This document shows, one piece after another, positions 1 through 11,040 of a DNA stretch of 64,000 bases. Source of the DNA: Anadara kagoshimensis (lineage: Eukaryota > Mollusca > Bivalvia > Arcoida > Arcidae). Under the pieces are notes generated by a model that did not search any database, had not been told where the DNA came from, and worked only from the letters and a program-made list of their open reading frames with translations. Each line of letters opens with the position of its first letter. The first letter of the stretch is position 1. The DNA is taken from positions 2,719,721 to 2,783,720 of the forward strand of contig CM037868.1 in assembly GCA_021292105.1 (NCBI GenBank), given 5' to 3'. Both the position numbers and the translations under genes were made by a program.

Positions 1-13
1 AGTTGTTACTATT

Positions 14-60
14 ACTTTAGGGAATTTGATGTGGACATGGATTAGTATGTTTGCTTTTTT
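14..60 (+). repeat. R1 retroelement-like fragment (constant end only)
   Basis: A short copy of the constant terminal segment of family R1, recognised by 'GACATGGATTAGTATGTTTG', which recurs at 28910-28932. Strand is given in the sense that reads CTTCCGGAGCACC. The rest of the element is absent. Confidence 0.5.
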
Positions 61-773
61 ATAAACTGAATTTTAAATGTTGATACAGATGCAGGAGTTT
101 GCATTGGATGTTTTAAAGTTAGGATTTCCATCGAGTACCTGTTAAAATCATTTAGGTTATCATAAGACAGTACGTATTATTTCAAGAGAAAGATGAAATA
201 AAAAATGCTTTTGATTGCAGATGTTTAAATGCTGAGCAAATTTAGGGAGTACGGAAAAAGATGGTTTAAAGGTAAGTTTGCGAAAGGTTTTCATAACGAT
301 TACATCCATTTTAAAGGTTATGGAGTCCAAAGGGTTAAATACGAGGGAAAATCAGAGAATAAGAAAAAAAAAACGTCTTTAGAAGAAAGTCTTGGTGTGT
401 TAAGCTTATTAGCAAGATTGAGTGTATATGAAGGTTTTTGAAGATCAAAGCGTTGTTTTTTATAGAATAGATGCTGATTTAGACAAACGCTTAATCATTA
501 AGAAGAGAAATAAAAAATGAAGCTGGAAGCCAAACAGGACAAAACAAGAAAATACAAACATGCGTCAAGTTACTTTCTGCAAATTAACTTCTTTAAAATA
601 CTTTATGCCATTCCATGTCATCATGTGTCAAAGTGTTACAATGGTGTTTGAATGATCTCTGAAGCGTCTGAAGTTGAGACTTATAGAATCTGCGCCATTT
701 CTGTCATTTTAACTGACACGGGATTGGCTTAAAATTGACATGTTACACATAAACTATCATTCTGACCTTAATA
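61..773. other. No supported gene
   Basis: AT-rich sequence. A 70-codon open frame at 229-441 (+) is lysine-rich. It has no recognisable domain and no supporting splice or promoter structure, so I treat it as chance. Confidence 0.4.
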
Positions 774-829
774 TAGAGCACGAACATGTCGAAACTTTAA
801 CACTAAACTGACAAAATGAGTCAAAGCTC

Positions 830-895
<66 letters not shown>

Positions 896-955
896 AGCTG
901 TCGATTCAGCACTTTTTCGTTAGTTTAGTGTTAAACTTTCGACATAATTGTACCG
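774..955 (+). mobile_element. M1 MITE copy with internal (GA)n
   Basis: Degenerate left terminus (CATGTCGAAACTTTAACAC) and clear right terminus (TTAGTGTTAAACTTTCGACA). A TA at 956-957 fits the family target site. The interior is almost entirely a GA microsatellite (830-894), followed by the family motif AGCTGTCGATTC. Confidence 0.75.
830..894 (+). repeat. (GA)n microsatellite inside M1
   Basis: About 32 uninterrupted GA dinucleotides lie where other M1 copies have a short GAGAGATA stretch, so the run probably grew from that motif. Confidence 0.95.
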
Positions 956-1034
956 TAAGATTTGGCCCTGACATATCATGTGGGATTCTGGATTGTCATA
1001 GTCTGATAGGGAAGATATTTAATTAAGATTTGTA

Positions 1035-1266
1035 CAGTACAGACCTGTCGAAAGTTCAAAACTGAGATAACGAAAAGGAACCAAATCTCAGCTTCCGATG
1101 CTATATAGCTAATCTCCCAAGACACAGATAATAGCTATAGATAAGCTGTCGAGATATAGCTAACCGGAGCTAGATGCCCCTGAGCTAACCAAGAGTTGAC
1201 ATGAGCTGCCAATTCGACACTAATTCGTTAGTTGCTTAGTGTAAAACTTTTGACAGACCTGTACTG
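1035..1266 (+). mobile_element. M1 MITE, complete copy
   Basis: Starts CAGTACAGACCTGTCGAAAG and ends with the inverse, CTTTTGACAGACCTGTACTG. It is flanked by TA on both sides (1033-1034 and 1267-1268). Length is 232 bp. The interior holds the family motifs AAGCTGTCGAGATATAGCTA and GAGCTGCCAATTCG. There is no coding potential. TA duplications and CAGT ends suggest a non-autonomous Tc1/mariner-type element. Confidence 0.9.
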
Positions 1267-1268
1267 TA

Positions 1269-2057
1269 TTTAGAATCCCTTCTATAAGGAAATCTGATTG
1301 TTTTTCTGATGTGTATAAATGAACATAGAATCAATAAAACAAATCTCCTATCAGAAAAAAACCAAAATGTCAAAAAATGTCAAATTTGTGATCTGGGTAA
1401 ATATATACAGAAAACTTATTAACATCCAACACTCTGAGCAATCCGCAGTAGACAGCTAGGAGGGATATTTGTCACGTGACTCTACGAGATTTATAGACAT
1501 TCCATACAAATGCTAATATATGTATATGCTTTTAAATTAAATTTAAATTGTTTAAAGTTTAACATTTCAGAAATTAAATTAAAATTCTAGAATAAAATGT
1601 AATAAAACAGACTGAATCGATATTTTGTAATCACGATTGTAGACTTTACATACTTAAATATACATAACACGTATATCAAACATGGTTATATATATTGATA
1701 TACTCTACCCTCCATAAATTATCATACATGTTTAAACCTGGTCCTATTATATCAGACTCAAAATCTTCACAAAATTAAATTGTTGAAAACATCATTCTAC
1801 TAAAGCTGGGTGATTTTAGCTAAAATCATGTTTTTATCTTGAAAAAATATAATTTTCCCAAATTTTTATATTTTTTCAAAAAAATTCCAATGAAATTGAT
1901 TTTCAAGATAAACAACTTTATTGCATATATTTACATCATAAAATTATGATATCACTTTCAAATACTGAAAAAACTTCAATATTCCAATTATATGAACAAA
2001 ATTGTAAACCTATGGCAAATATAAATTTGTAAAGTTATTTATGGATGACAGTGTATG
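1269..2057. other. No supported gene
   Basis: AT-rich spacer between two M1 copies. I see short AT runs only and no repeat family or coding signal. Confidence 0.4.
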
Positions 2058-2059
2058 TA

Positions 2060-2236
2060 CATCATGAACAGACCAGTCGAAAGTTAAACAAGAATCGGCG
2101 TATTTGGGCACCTCGTTGAATATACCTTGGCAGCTCTAAGCAAAAATGTTTCCAAAACTTGACCATATATCTAGAAACTCGAGCTTCGGGTCTTTTTTCG
2201 TTAGTTTAGAGTTAAACTTTAGACAGGTCTGTACTG
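2060..2236 (-). mobile_element. M1 MITE copy
   Basis: The left end, CAGACCAGTCGAAAGTTAAA, is diverged. The right end, TTAAACTTTAGACAGGTCTG, is well preserved. The interior is in the reverse orientation (CTTGGCAGCTC, CATATATCTAG). Confidence 0.8.
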
Positions 2237-2259
2237 GAAGACAACCTTTACTTAGTCAC

Positions 2260-2425
2260 CAAACCAGACATGCAAATCATTGTCCGAATCACAATCCAGA
2301 AGCAAAGTAAAAACTTTGGAACTTACAAGTTAGGCAAAACACGTGAACTTCCAGGGAAGCGAGGCCTGGTGTTCCGGAAGGTTAAGCACCTCCTGTTTGG
2401 CTAGCTACGTGTGTTATCAAAAGTT
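2260..2425 (-). repeat. R1 retroelement-like copy
   Basis: Contains the R1 constant end plus the CACGTGAACTTCCA, GGTGTTCCGGAAGG and GCTAGCTACGTGTG blocks. It begins about 20 bp after an M1 end. A small open frame across it (2343-2597) starts inside the repeat and is not a host gene. Confidence 0.8.
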
Positions 2426-2599
2426 TGGAAAAAGAAGAAATAAAATTGTAACAAAATATTTGCGTAACCGTAGCAACCATGGAGACAACAAAGTACAAGT
2501 AAAAGATAGAAAGAGACAAATCAGAAAAAAGAAATTAAGACCACCAATTCTTACATCGCAGATTCTGAAATATAGTCATCAATATATCTTCAAATGACC

Positions 2600-3620
2600 T
2601 CAAAGAAAACGTAACTTGGTGCTTTATTTGCATAACTATATTGTGCGTATTGACTTTTGGAAAGTGCTGAATAAGCAGTTTTTGAATCAAAAGAACCTAT
2701 AGACGTCTGTGTAGTATAATAACATCAACTTTCATTATTAAAAAAAACAGGACAACATTAAATATCATTAGTAGACTTCAATGAAATACCGGGGTTATGA
2801 TTAGCAACTTTAGGAACTTATGACAAACCGGTAGATGTTTCACGCACAATACAAAAATTGATAAAAGGACTTTCACAGTTTTAGAATTGGGCAATGGCAT
2901 CACATGTACTGTTGACAAACAGTTTTATGTTTAATCGTTTTTGTTCCTAGAAAAAAATGCAAGATACCGTCTTTTGGTTTTACATTTTGTGCTTTTCAAG
3001 TTGCTATTTATGACTATTTTATCTTGGAGCTAAAATATTACTAAATTATTAAAATATTACAGTTTTATTTATTTATTTATATTTATTTATTAGTTTATTT
3101 ATTTAAGTCAAGCATTATTAGTTTCATCATTCACTTCAGATATCATGATAACCAGCAAGATGCACATCTCCAATAAAACCAAATTATCATAATTTTCGAA
3201 AACCAATTTAAGTTATCTGATTCTGGTTCCAACAAATATTTCCTATATCACAACACTGATACAATACCATAATACAATATACAGTCCCATGTAGCAGACA
3301 AATTTGCCAAATTAAAGACCAATTACGTTAAACTCCCGTCTATTTGTAGTCGCTATACCATTATCTTTAAGTTAAATTGTTCTTTATGTCCCTTTATACC
3401 TCAATATGCCACGCCTCTAGAGTGTTTAATTTTAACATAATCCATTTATTTGTCGAGAAACTGAAAAAAGTTTGTAAATCTCAATTGATTCAGACTCCGA
3501 TTAAACCCTTGTAATCTGTTTAAGATTCCATTGTTTAAGTTTATACTTCAACTTTGATCCTATTTCGATTAATTTGGTAGCATTTTAAAACGTTTTCTTT
3601 GAAAAAATTCCCGGACTGTA
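2600..3620. other. No supported gene; short TTTA-rich tract
   Basis: AT-rich. A degenerate (TTTA)n tract lies at 3060-3105. No coding exon, RNA gene or recognised repeat was found. Confidence 0.4.
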
Positions 3621-3628
3621 ATTGATTT

Positions 3629-3955
3629 ACGAGCAATAAGATATACACAAACACTAAGGATTTTATATTTAAAAAGGTAAAGCCATTAAATAAAGAAATA
3701 ACAAATAAAGAAAGAACAAATAAAGAAATAACAATACAACGAGACAGACACATAATTGAAACAACGGTAGTTAACTTAAGTGCGTTTCGTTGCTTTTAAA
3801 AATCGGGTGTTTATGGTTTACGAGCAGCAAAGTATACACGAACATTGATGATTCTTATATAAGTATAGCCACCAAGGTATCATTACATAGAAAGAAATAA
3901 TATATGTAAAAGAGCACGACGATGCAGACACATCAATATAAAAACAACGGTTGTG
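3629..3955. repeat. Diverged direct duplication, two units about 195 bp apart
   Basis: 3629-3770 and 3823-3955 share CGAGCA-CAA-TATACAC-AACA at the start and GACAGACACAT / GCAGACACAT followed by AACAACGGT at the end. An AAATAAAGA mini-repeat is embedded in the first unit. Old tandem duplication. Confidence 0.6.
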
Positions 3956-4518
3956 TCATGTGCTGCTTTTGACTTTTAAATTAAATAATACCATTCAAAA
4001 GTAGCATAAAAAGGACATTGTACATTTGAGCGAGTGGTTTTGTTTTGCCTTAAAAATCTCTCCAGGTGTTCAGAATAGCTTGAATCAAATAGAGGTGTGT
4101 TTTGTTTATGCTATGGGTTGTCTAGTAACTTGCTATGGAGTGTACTTAAGTGTATTGGAAATACTTATAGAGTCTGACTAGATAAATATCTGTCAAGCAA
4201 AAAATGTTAATCTATTTTGTTTACATAATTATCTATGGTTCTGGTCTTTCCTAATTATTCATTGGACATGCATAGCCACACAAATGATATTGATACAACT
4301 TATGTTGGTAACGTAGACACTCGTTTAAGACACGACAGTTCTAAACATAAACCATAATTAGTTTCTATACGGAAATAGAAAATTTAAAATGGGTTCGTAG
4401 ATGGAAATTGACAATTCAAAATTAGTTTGTGTAGGGAAATAGAAAATTTAGGTCGTATCTCAACCTATAGCTATTTGTCTATATCGGAGTTGTACATCTT
4501 AAGGTCGCCAAATAACAT
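3956..4518. other. No supported gene
   Basis: AT-rich. Two similar short phrases (GGAAATAGAAAATTTA near 4370-4390 and 4434-4450) suggest a small local duplication. Confidence 0.35.
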
Positions 4519-4519
4519 T

Positions 4520-4846
4520 CAGTACAGACCTGTCGAAAGTTTAACACTGATTAAAAAAAATTATTGCAACTCATCTTGGCTCCTCGTTAGCTATATTTCG
4601 GTAGACTTTGGCAGCTACAACCTAGCTAGTTTTCGGCATTTTCTGCCACTTGCAAGCTATTCATATCTTAATGATTCGGCGGCTGAGCTTCGAAACTTTT
4701 TTAGCCTCCTAGCTAGGTCTCGGCAGTTTTTTGTTTTTTTTTTGTTTGTCACTTGCTATCAGTATCGATCTTGGCGATTCGGCGACTGAGTCTCGACTCC
4801 TTTTGGTTTGTTTCGTGTTAAACTTTGGTCAGGCCTGTATGTACTG
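4520..4846 (-). mobile_element. M1 MITE copy, reverse interior
   Basis: Left end CAGTACAGACCTGTCGAAAG. Right end GTGTTAAACTTTGGTCAGGC, then CTGTATGTACTG. The interior holds CTCATCTTGGCTCCTCGTTA and TTTTCGGCATTT in the reverse family orientation. It is longer than typical because interior segments are repeated. The open frame 4427-4789 is only a translation of this repeat. Confidence 0.85.
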
Positions 4847-4848
<2 letters not shown>

Positions 4849-4879
<31 letters not shown>

Positions 4880-4930
4880 TATATTATAATATATAATATA
4901 TATTAATTAATTAATTAATTTATTTATTTA
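4849..4930. repeat. (TA)n and TTTA-rich tract
   Basis: Starts directly at the TA target of the preceding M1 end, runs as TA dinucleotides with interruptions, then becomes TTAA/TTTA-rich. Confidence 0.85.
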
Positions 4931-5056
4931 TTTCTGTCGCTCCTCACAATCTATAAAGTACATGTCTCGGTAGATTTTTGTCACTCATGACCATTCGGCG
5001 ATTGAACTTCGAATCGTTAACCCAGAGTTAAACTTTTGACAGACCTGTATGTACTG
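4931..5056 (-). mobile_element. Duplicated M1 right end
   Basis: A second right-half M1 end (TTCGGCGATTGAAC, GTTAAACTTTTGACAGACCT, GTATGTACTG). The sequence after it, TTTCTGTCGCCAGATAATCTA, resembles TTTCTGTCGCTCCTCACAAT after the first end. A tandem duplication of about 190 bp carrying the MITE terminus and its flank explains this. Confidence 0.65.
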
Positions 5057-5159
5057 TTTATTTATGTATATCTATTTACTTTCTTTAACATTTCTGTCGC
5101 CAGATAATCTATATATCAGTTACCGAGTGAAATCCATTACCTCATCAGATTAATATTTT

Positions 5160-5640
5160 AATATTTTATTTATAAAACACAGACAACATTCCGAAAAATG
5201 TCATTGTAAACTTGAAGTGTTGCAAATTGAATTTTCGGCATTCATTTAAATTGACATTAGACAAAACATTTTAAAGATGCTGAAAAAATGTCAAACCATG
5301 AATGTATTAACACTATTTTGATTGGTCAATAAGTTTTGGAGACCGAATTTAGACATTCAAAATGACATAAAACAAAACATTTTTAAGATACAGACAAAAT
5401 GTCAAATCATTAATGTATCGAATATGCTGATTGGTCAGTTTTGAAAAACAAGATCCACAAGTTTCAAGGTTAGATAACTTAAAGAAACTAACAAAATACC
5501 AAACTATGTACATGTATGTATTAAGTACTTTGATTAGTTTATATTGAAAAGGAAGATCCATAGATAACTTGAAAAAATACCGAACCATAAATGTAATAAA
5601 TATTTTGATTGGTCAATATTGAAAAATACGAACCATAGAG
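5160..5640. repeat. Old tandem array, units about 80-110 bp
   Basis: At least four recurrences of a phrase like 'CAAACCATGAATGTATTAA..TTTTGATTGGTCAAT' near 5292, 5404, 5500 and 5582, with ACAAAACATTTT between some. Strong divergence marks it as old. Confidence 0.65.
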
Positions 5641-6019
5641 ATGTAAGTTTAGATAACGTGTTGCTCATCTACCACATCTCACATAATTACAGACAATCTC
5701 TTATTTTATATCAAGCGAACTAACTATCAATCATACTTTATGAAAAGCTACAAGATACAAATTTTTTGCAAACCTAGAATTTACAGTTCGGGATCATCAA
5801 AAGAAAAAAAGTATCGAATAATTGCTGGAGAATCTGTAAATAAGTCCGTTTTTATAACACTTCTCGTTTGTGTGTAGACAGATACATTTATCAATGACAA
5901 ACTCATTTATATATTGACGTATCACATCTTCAAACAAAATCTTAATTGTTTATATTGCGAATTCTTACATACAAACAAAATAAGAAAACACTACTAAAAT
6001 AAATAAACAGAAGATGAAC

Positions 6020-7040
6020 TGTTAAACAGTGACGGTATGTGTATAATAGTTATTATTGGGTAAATTATGTTACATACAAATGTAGTTCTCAATGTGAACG
6101 AACGGTTTTTCCCAAAATTATCAAATTCCAAACATTCGTTTTCTAAATGGGTCTCAAAATTTGTTAAAGGTATAAAAAAAACACAATTATAGAATAAAAT
6201 GTTTAACAGTAATGGTATGTGTGTAATAGTTGTCATTGGGTAAATTATGTTCTGTACTTTTACATGTGAACAAACAATGTTTCCCTAAATTATCAAATTC
6301 CAAACATACATTTTCCAAACGGGTCTCAAGATTTGACCCAGGTATAAAAATACAATAGCAGACAGTGTATAACAGCAGTTTTTTTTGGTAAATTATATGT
6401 AACGTGCAGTACAGACCTGTCGAAAGTTTAACACTGCGTTAAGTAATGAAACAGAACTCTACTGCTAAGTGTCCGATATATAGATACCAAGTAGCCAAAG
6501 CCGAAAAAACTGACAGGAAATAGATTCCAGCTGCCAAAACGATCCAGCTTACGAGGGGTCGCGAAGAGCTTCAGATTTGGTACTAAATCGTTATTTTATT
6601 TAATTCGTCTTAAGCTTTTGACAGGCATGTACTATACTTCTAAATTTAAACAAACGGTGTTTTCCTAAATTATCGAAATCCAAGCATGCGGTTTCCATAT
6701 TGGTCTTAAAAGTTGTTAAGCTGTTCCATATATAAAAAATACGATAGGAGAATACAAGGTTAACAGTAACGGTATGTGTATAGCAGTTATTACTGGGTCA
6801 ATTATATATGTTACGTACTTTTAAATGTAAACGAAAGTTGCTTCCCTAAATTATTAAATTCCAAACATCAGAATACAAGGTTTAACAGTAACGGTAAGGG
6901 TGTAATAATTCTTATTGGGTAAATTATGTTACGTACTTCTAAATGTGAACGAACGGTGTTGCCCTAAATAATCGAATTCCAAACATACGGACTCCAGACA
7001 GGCCTTAAAAATCGTTCCAGGTATAATTTTTAGGTATGAA
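6020..7040. repeat. Tandem array of about 180-bp units, interrupted by M1
   Basis: 'AACAGTAACGGTATGTGT' recurs near 6025, 6205, 6768 and 6886. Each is followed by GGGTAAATTATGTTACGTAC, then CCCTAAATTATCAAATTCCA. Some units are shortened. One unit is split by the M1 element at 6407-6634, and the other units supply the sequence of the empty site. Confidence 0.8.
6407..6634 (+). mobile_element. M1 MITE inserted in a tandem-repeat unit
   Basis: CAGTACAGACCTGTCGAAAG at the left and TTTTGACAGGCATGTACTA at the right. The host unit reads AACG-[element]-CTTCTAAA, while sister units read ACGTACTTCTAAA. The element therefore entered at a TA: TG, a mutated TA, is on the left at 6405-6406 and TA is on the right at 6635-6636. 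This fixes both the boundary and the target-site duplication of the family. Confidence 0.9.
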
Positions 7041-7305
7041 GAGTACATGTACTTTGTGTTCAAGAAGTATGTATAAATATTAGTGTAGTTCTAATCAAAC
7101 AGAGTTACACAGACTGAAATTCCATACAAATTAGGGAGAATAAACCGCATTCTTAATAAAATAGCAATCTAATATTCATGAGTTTTCAGACAGATTTAAC
7201 TATATTGGTCTTAATCAGGGGACGCAACTCAATTTACCTACACATGAAACGTTCCATGAGAAAAAAGGTCCTTAGAGCAAAAACAATAAAATTACGTCAC
7301 ATGCA

Positions 7306-7480
7306 CAGTATGCCGAAAGTTAAATCACGATAAAGCTAACGAGTTTGAGTCGCACCAGCAGCTCATTTCAGCCTCTCTAGGCTGCATTTTTGTGACAACT
7401 GATATATATTATATCTGAGGTTTTTCAGTCATTAGCTATCCAAATCCATTTCATTTGTAACAATTACAACTAGTTAGTTC
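7306..7480 (-). mobile_element. M1 MITE, partial copy
   Basis: Left end CAGTATGCCGAAAGTTAAAT and reverse-orientation interior (CAGCAGCTCATTTCAGCCTC; AGTCATTAGCTATCCA). I cannot see the right terminus, so the end coordinate is approximate. Confidence 0.6.
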
Positions 7481-8490
7481 GTTTTCATAATTATTTCGTT
7501 TTCGTATTTACACAAAATGCATAATATTTTCTGAATCAGGGGTTAATGCCGTTTTGAAGGTTTGAGTCAAGTCTCGTCATTTCAAGTACAAAGATAAATT
7601 TCAAGGTTTAATACTTCTAGCATATCCAAAAAAAAGTTGGAATTATAAGCAATATGGTTGACGGGTGACACACGAAATACTTCACCGTATAACGTTTCCG
7701 CCCTAAGTCAATCCGCCCCAATTATATTCATATCCCCAAAGCATTTCTCGCTTCAGTTTTGTCTTCTACTCATTTCAGGTCCGTTCCAACTTCATTTTTC
7801 GTTTTACCAATAATATTACTTGTGATTCTTCCACTTTAAACATTTCCGGACATACATATACATTGTAATTTTCTTTTTAAATTATTCATTGAAGGCGGTA
7901 CAACATTACCTTTTACAAGAAAAAACTAAAGATGAATTGTTTTAAGTGGAAAAACATATCACATGCATATTCTGGACAATTAAATACTTTTAGAACACAT
8001 TTCTTTTTTTTTTTTAAATCAAATATTTTAATTCTCACTTTAAGCCCTTTCAAGAAAAGGGAATTGCGTTAAATATAAAGAAATATATATTATATAGGCT
8101 GATCCTGATATTTTAGAATACATAATTTAAATATATTGTTTTTCTTTTAAAAATATTAGATTTGAAATGTCACAATTTGAGCAAATTCAAGTAATTCTCA
8201 GCATGAATTGCGATTTCTGAAAAAAAACTCGGTCACATTTAACATTTTAAAAGAAACATTTACCATAGATTGCGTCAAATAAACACCATGTAGCACGCTG
8301 CTTTATTAATGGGTAATTATCAGAATGCTTGTCTATTGACTATGCGAGTAATTAACTAGACCTAGAATCAGATGTCAGCATGCTAGAACCTAGTAGCAGG
8401 AATGACATTCTGATTATAATGGATAAAAAATTTAAAACCCATGAGATCAATTTAATGCATTGCATAGATTAAATTAATAATAATGTTATA
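7481..8490. other. No supported gene
   Basis: AT-rich. No tandem repeat, dispersed repeat or coding signal was recognised. Confidence 0.35.
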
Positions 8491-8504
8491 AATTGTGTAT
8501 ACTC

Positions 8505-9075
8505 TAAGCAAGCGCCGTTTTATAGTCTGTGGTAGAATAAAATAAAGTTATTGTGTTTTTTCATTAATATTGTGTTACGCTTAAGGATGGTGGAGGAAAT
8601 CTGAGTGCCCGAAAGCCACACCTTCAGGAAATATGAATAATAAATGCAAGCGTCGCTTGCTTGTAAAAGTGTATAAGTGCAGTGGAGTAATGATGTTTTT
8701 CACTTATATATCGTAGACAGTTTGAGGATGGTGAATGAAACCTTCAGCAATTATGTATTATCAAGGCAAGCGCCGTTTATTACTAGTTTGTTAAAAGTGC
8801 AATGGAGTGATGTTTTTCACTTATATCCCTGTAAGTTCAAGGATGATGGAGGAAACCCGAGTGCCTGAAGACAACCCGAACACACTCATCACTTATGTAT
8901 AATCAAGGCAATCACCGTTTTCTAGTCTATGTGAGAGCGCAGCGTATACATGTAACAATGGTGATTGTAGCAATAGTGTTTTCATGGCCAGTTGCATTCT
9001 GACTAATAGTTTCAATGAGGGAAAAGGAAACTTGAGTGCCGAAAGGTAATCCTCAACCCTTAGCAATCTAACTGT
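8505..9075 (+). repeat. Diverged tandem array, units about 120-145 bp
   Basis: Four units are keyed by GCAAGCGCCGTTT at about 8510, 8647 (variant), 8766 and 8908 (variant). Each continues to a GGATGGTGGAGGAAA..GAGTGCC motif. Local GC is above the surroundings. The open frame at 8677-8868 is a by-product. Confidence 0.7.
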
Positions 9076-9336
9076 TAGCCTGATTGGGTGCTTACAACCA
9101 AAATAAGTACAAAAAAAGCCAAAAGTTCAAATAAAACATGGACAAAACCGAAGCTTTACAACTAGTTAATATTACTTTAGGGCCACACATTAAAAGCTTC
9201 TTTAAAGAGATATAATACTAAATATTAGGGCAACATCGGCCTACATAAGAAAAAAAAAACAAAATCGTGTTTATTTTTTTGGGGTGGGAGGTGAGGTGGA
9301 GGGGATTTGATAACATTTAATCCTAACTAACATATA

Positions 9337-9515
9337 GAGTCGACCTTGCCTTAATGATCACCTGTATGTAAGGGCTTTTAAAGGACAGTAAAATTGTACC
9401 AAAATTACTCTATATTCACGGTATTTGAATATGTATATATAGGCCACCTGTCCATTGAGGCTACTTTCACTGGTTCCCACGGACGATTTTTATAGACAGG
9501 TTTGGCTATAATTAT
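9337..9515 (+). mobile_element. M2 MITE-like copy
   Basis: Starts GTCGACCTTGCCTTAATGAT and ends TTTATAGACAGGTTTGGC, an inverted version of the start. The interior includes GGCCACCTGTCCATTGAGGC and TTTCACTGGTTCC, shared with 22545-22745 and 42080-42256. Confidence 0.7.
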
Positions 9516-10250
9516 ACGACAATTGCTGGAGACTTCCGTGCATGTAGCTTTCAATTTCTGTATGCTTATGTGTATATGGTCTTAGTACTTTTTTTAATTG
9601 AGTGGACATTAGGGAGTTAAACTATATTAAAGGCAGATCTGGAAGTCCTGGTAAGAAAATGTGAGCATAACGTACAAGCGTTAGACGTGTCATGGGCAAA
9701 TATCTAAATTATAGACGTATTCGTAACAGAAATATTCGATATGAGAAATGTCGACTTGGGTATTCCTTCATATGAAACATAAACTGTTTCAATTAAAGCC
9801 AACGATTTACCTATGGCTGTTCCGTTTTAATTTACTCGTCTTGTGACATGTTATCTTTCGAGCACAATGGTTGTGACGTATTTTTCATTCATAAAATCAT
9901 TTGGTTTGATTGAGGTAATCGCAACTGCCGAATTGTTTTAATGAACATTTTTTGCAAATAAATAGCAGAATGAAGAGAAAAAAAAGAGTTCCTAATGTTT
10001 ATTTCAATGCTTTTGATATTGTTAGTATTAAATTCGAAATACATGTAATCAAATTTACCCGTGGTATATCGTAGAATAATACACGGGGACCGTCGTTCAC
10101 ATTTTTCAAATGTATCACCTGGTAGATTTATCACTTCTAGACATATTTTTCCGCAAGTGAACTCCGGTCCGTATATATAATCATTTTGATAAATGAATTT
10201 CAATAAGAAATAACACATATATCATGCTGAGAGATGATTAAAGGTATGAT
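9516..10250. other. Probable intron of the receptor gene; no supported exon
   Basis: Lies just downstream, in minus-strand sense, of the receptor exon's splice donor. A 109-codon minus-strand frame (9889-10218) has no similarity I recognise to the natriuretic peptide receptor family. Confidence 0.4.
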
Positions 10251-10259
10251 AATGCTTAC

Positions 10260-10929
10260 TTCGTGTGTTTAAAGATGCTTGCTTTAATAAATCTCCGAAG
10301 TCAAACTTCTCTGGATGTCGTTCATCAAACGATTTATACCAAGGTTGTTTAAGATACACTCTAAACAAGTGAAATATAGGCTCCATGGTGAAGAAACAGT
10401 TCGTTTTACCATCACTGTTATCATAATCGTTAAATAAGAGACCGATATTTGACCAATTAAATGCTTTTGCCGATTCCAGAACAAAACCTGCTGCTTTGGC
10501 GTAAGATCCTTGTATTCGTGTCAATAATCTATATTGTGTTTTGTTATTAAACGCTTTAACAGGTGCGCCAGCACTTATAATTGGCACATTCCAGTATCCC
10601 GAGAATCTAGCAATTGGCGCCACAGCATAATCGCAAGCTGGCCCAATAAAAACATGCGCCAACTTCTGCTTAACGAATAAATCTATCGCATGTAAAGGTC
10701 CGAAGGTATCCGAACATTCAGAATCTCGGTAATTAATCACTAATTTGTGACCTGGTAAATAAGTTCCGTTATTTACAGTTTCAACAGCATATTCTATTGC
10801 AGGTAGAGTAATCGTAGCTACAAAAGGATAACGCCCCGTCTTTGGTAGGAGCACCCCTAACTGAATATCAATAGCTTCGTTTAAAACAATGAAAAAGTTT
10901 CCTAATATGAGATAAAATTTAAAATACAT
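10260..10929 (-). CDS. First coding exon of a natriuretic-peptide-receptor-like protein (ligand-binding domain)
   Basis: Encodes residues 1-223 plus one base of the next codon. The family comprises single-pass membrane receptors that bind natriuretic peptides outside the cell; NPR-A/B types carry an intracellular guanylate cyclase and NPR-C types lack it. Seen here: a hydrophobic leader (about 1-19), then the periplasmic-binding-protein-like fold starting IQLGVLLPKTGRYPF. PAIEYAVE is at 43-50, Cys72 in SECSD, and the signature GPACDYAVAPIARF is at 97-110 with Cys99, followed by SAGAP (119-123) and NCFFTMEP (177-184). N-glycosylation sequons are at N54, N129 and N158. The ATG is the first in frame after a TAG at 10954-10956. 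The frame leaves homology at the donor GTAAGC (GT at 10259-10258, phase 1), so the stop at about 10222 is intronic read-through. Without the cyclase or tail exons I cannot tell NPR1/2-like from NPR3-like. Confidence 0.88.
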
Positions 10930-10991
10930 TTTAATGTCTAATTCTATGACTTCCTAAAGTTTGAAAACGTCTTTCGATAACTAATTTTCAT

Positions 10992-10999
10992 CTTATATA
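10992..10999 (-). promoter_or_regulatory. TATA-like box upstream of the receptor exon
   Basis: TATATAAG on the minus strand, about 63-70 bp upstream of the ATG. It would place transcription start near 10968 and give a 5' UTR of about 40 nt. A TGACG half-CRE (11033-11037) and a GGAA core (near 11015) lie just upstream. No experimental support is visible; an upstream non-coding exon is possible. Confidence 0.4.
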
Positions 11000-11040
11000 C
11001 TATGTAATACTTATCTTCCGGTAACAGGAACGTGACGGTA

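Noticed and set aside
4427..4789. 120-codon open frame
   Set aside because: It is a translation of MITE M1, including its inverted ends.
9889..10218. Second exon or separate gene on the minus strand next to the receptor exon
   Set aside because: The residues show no resemblance to the part of the receptor that should follow, and no convincing acceptor or donor pair frames it. It is more likely intron.
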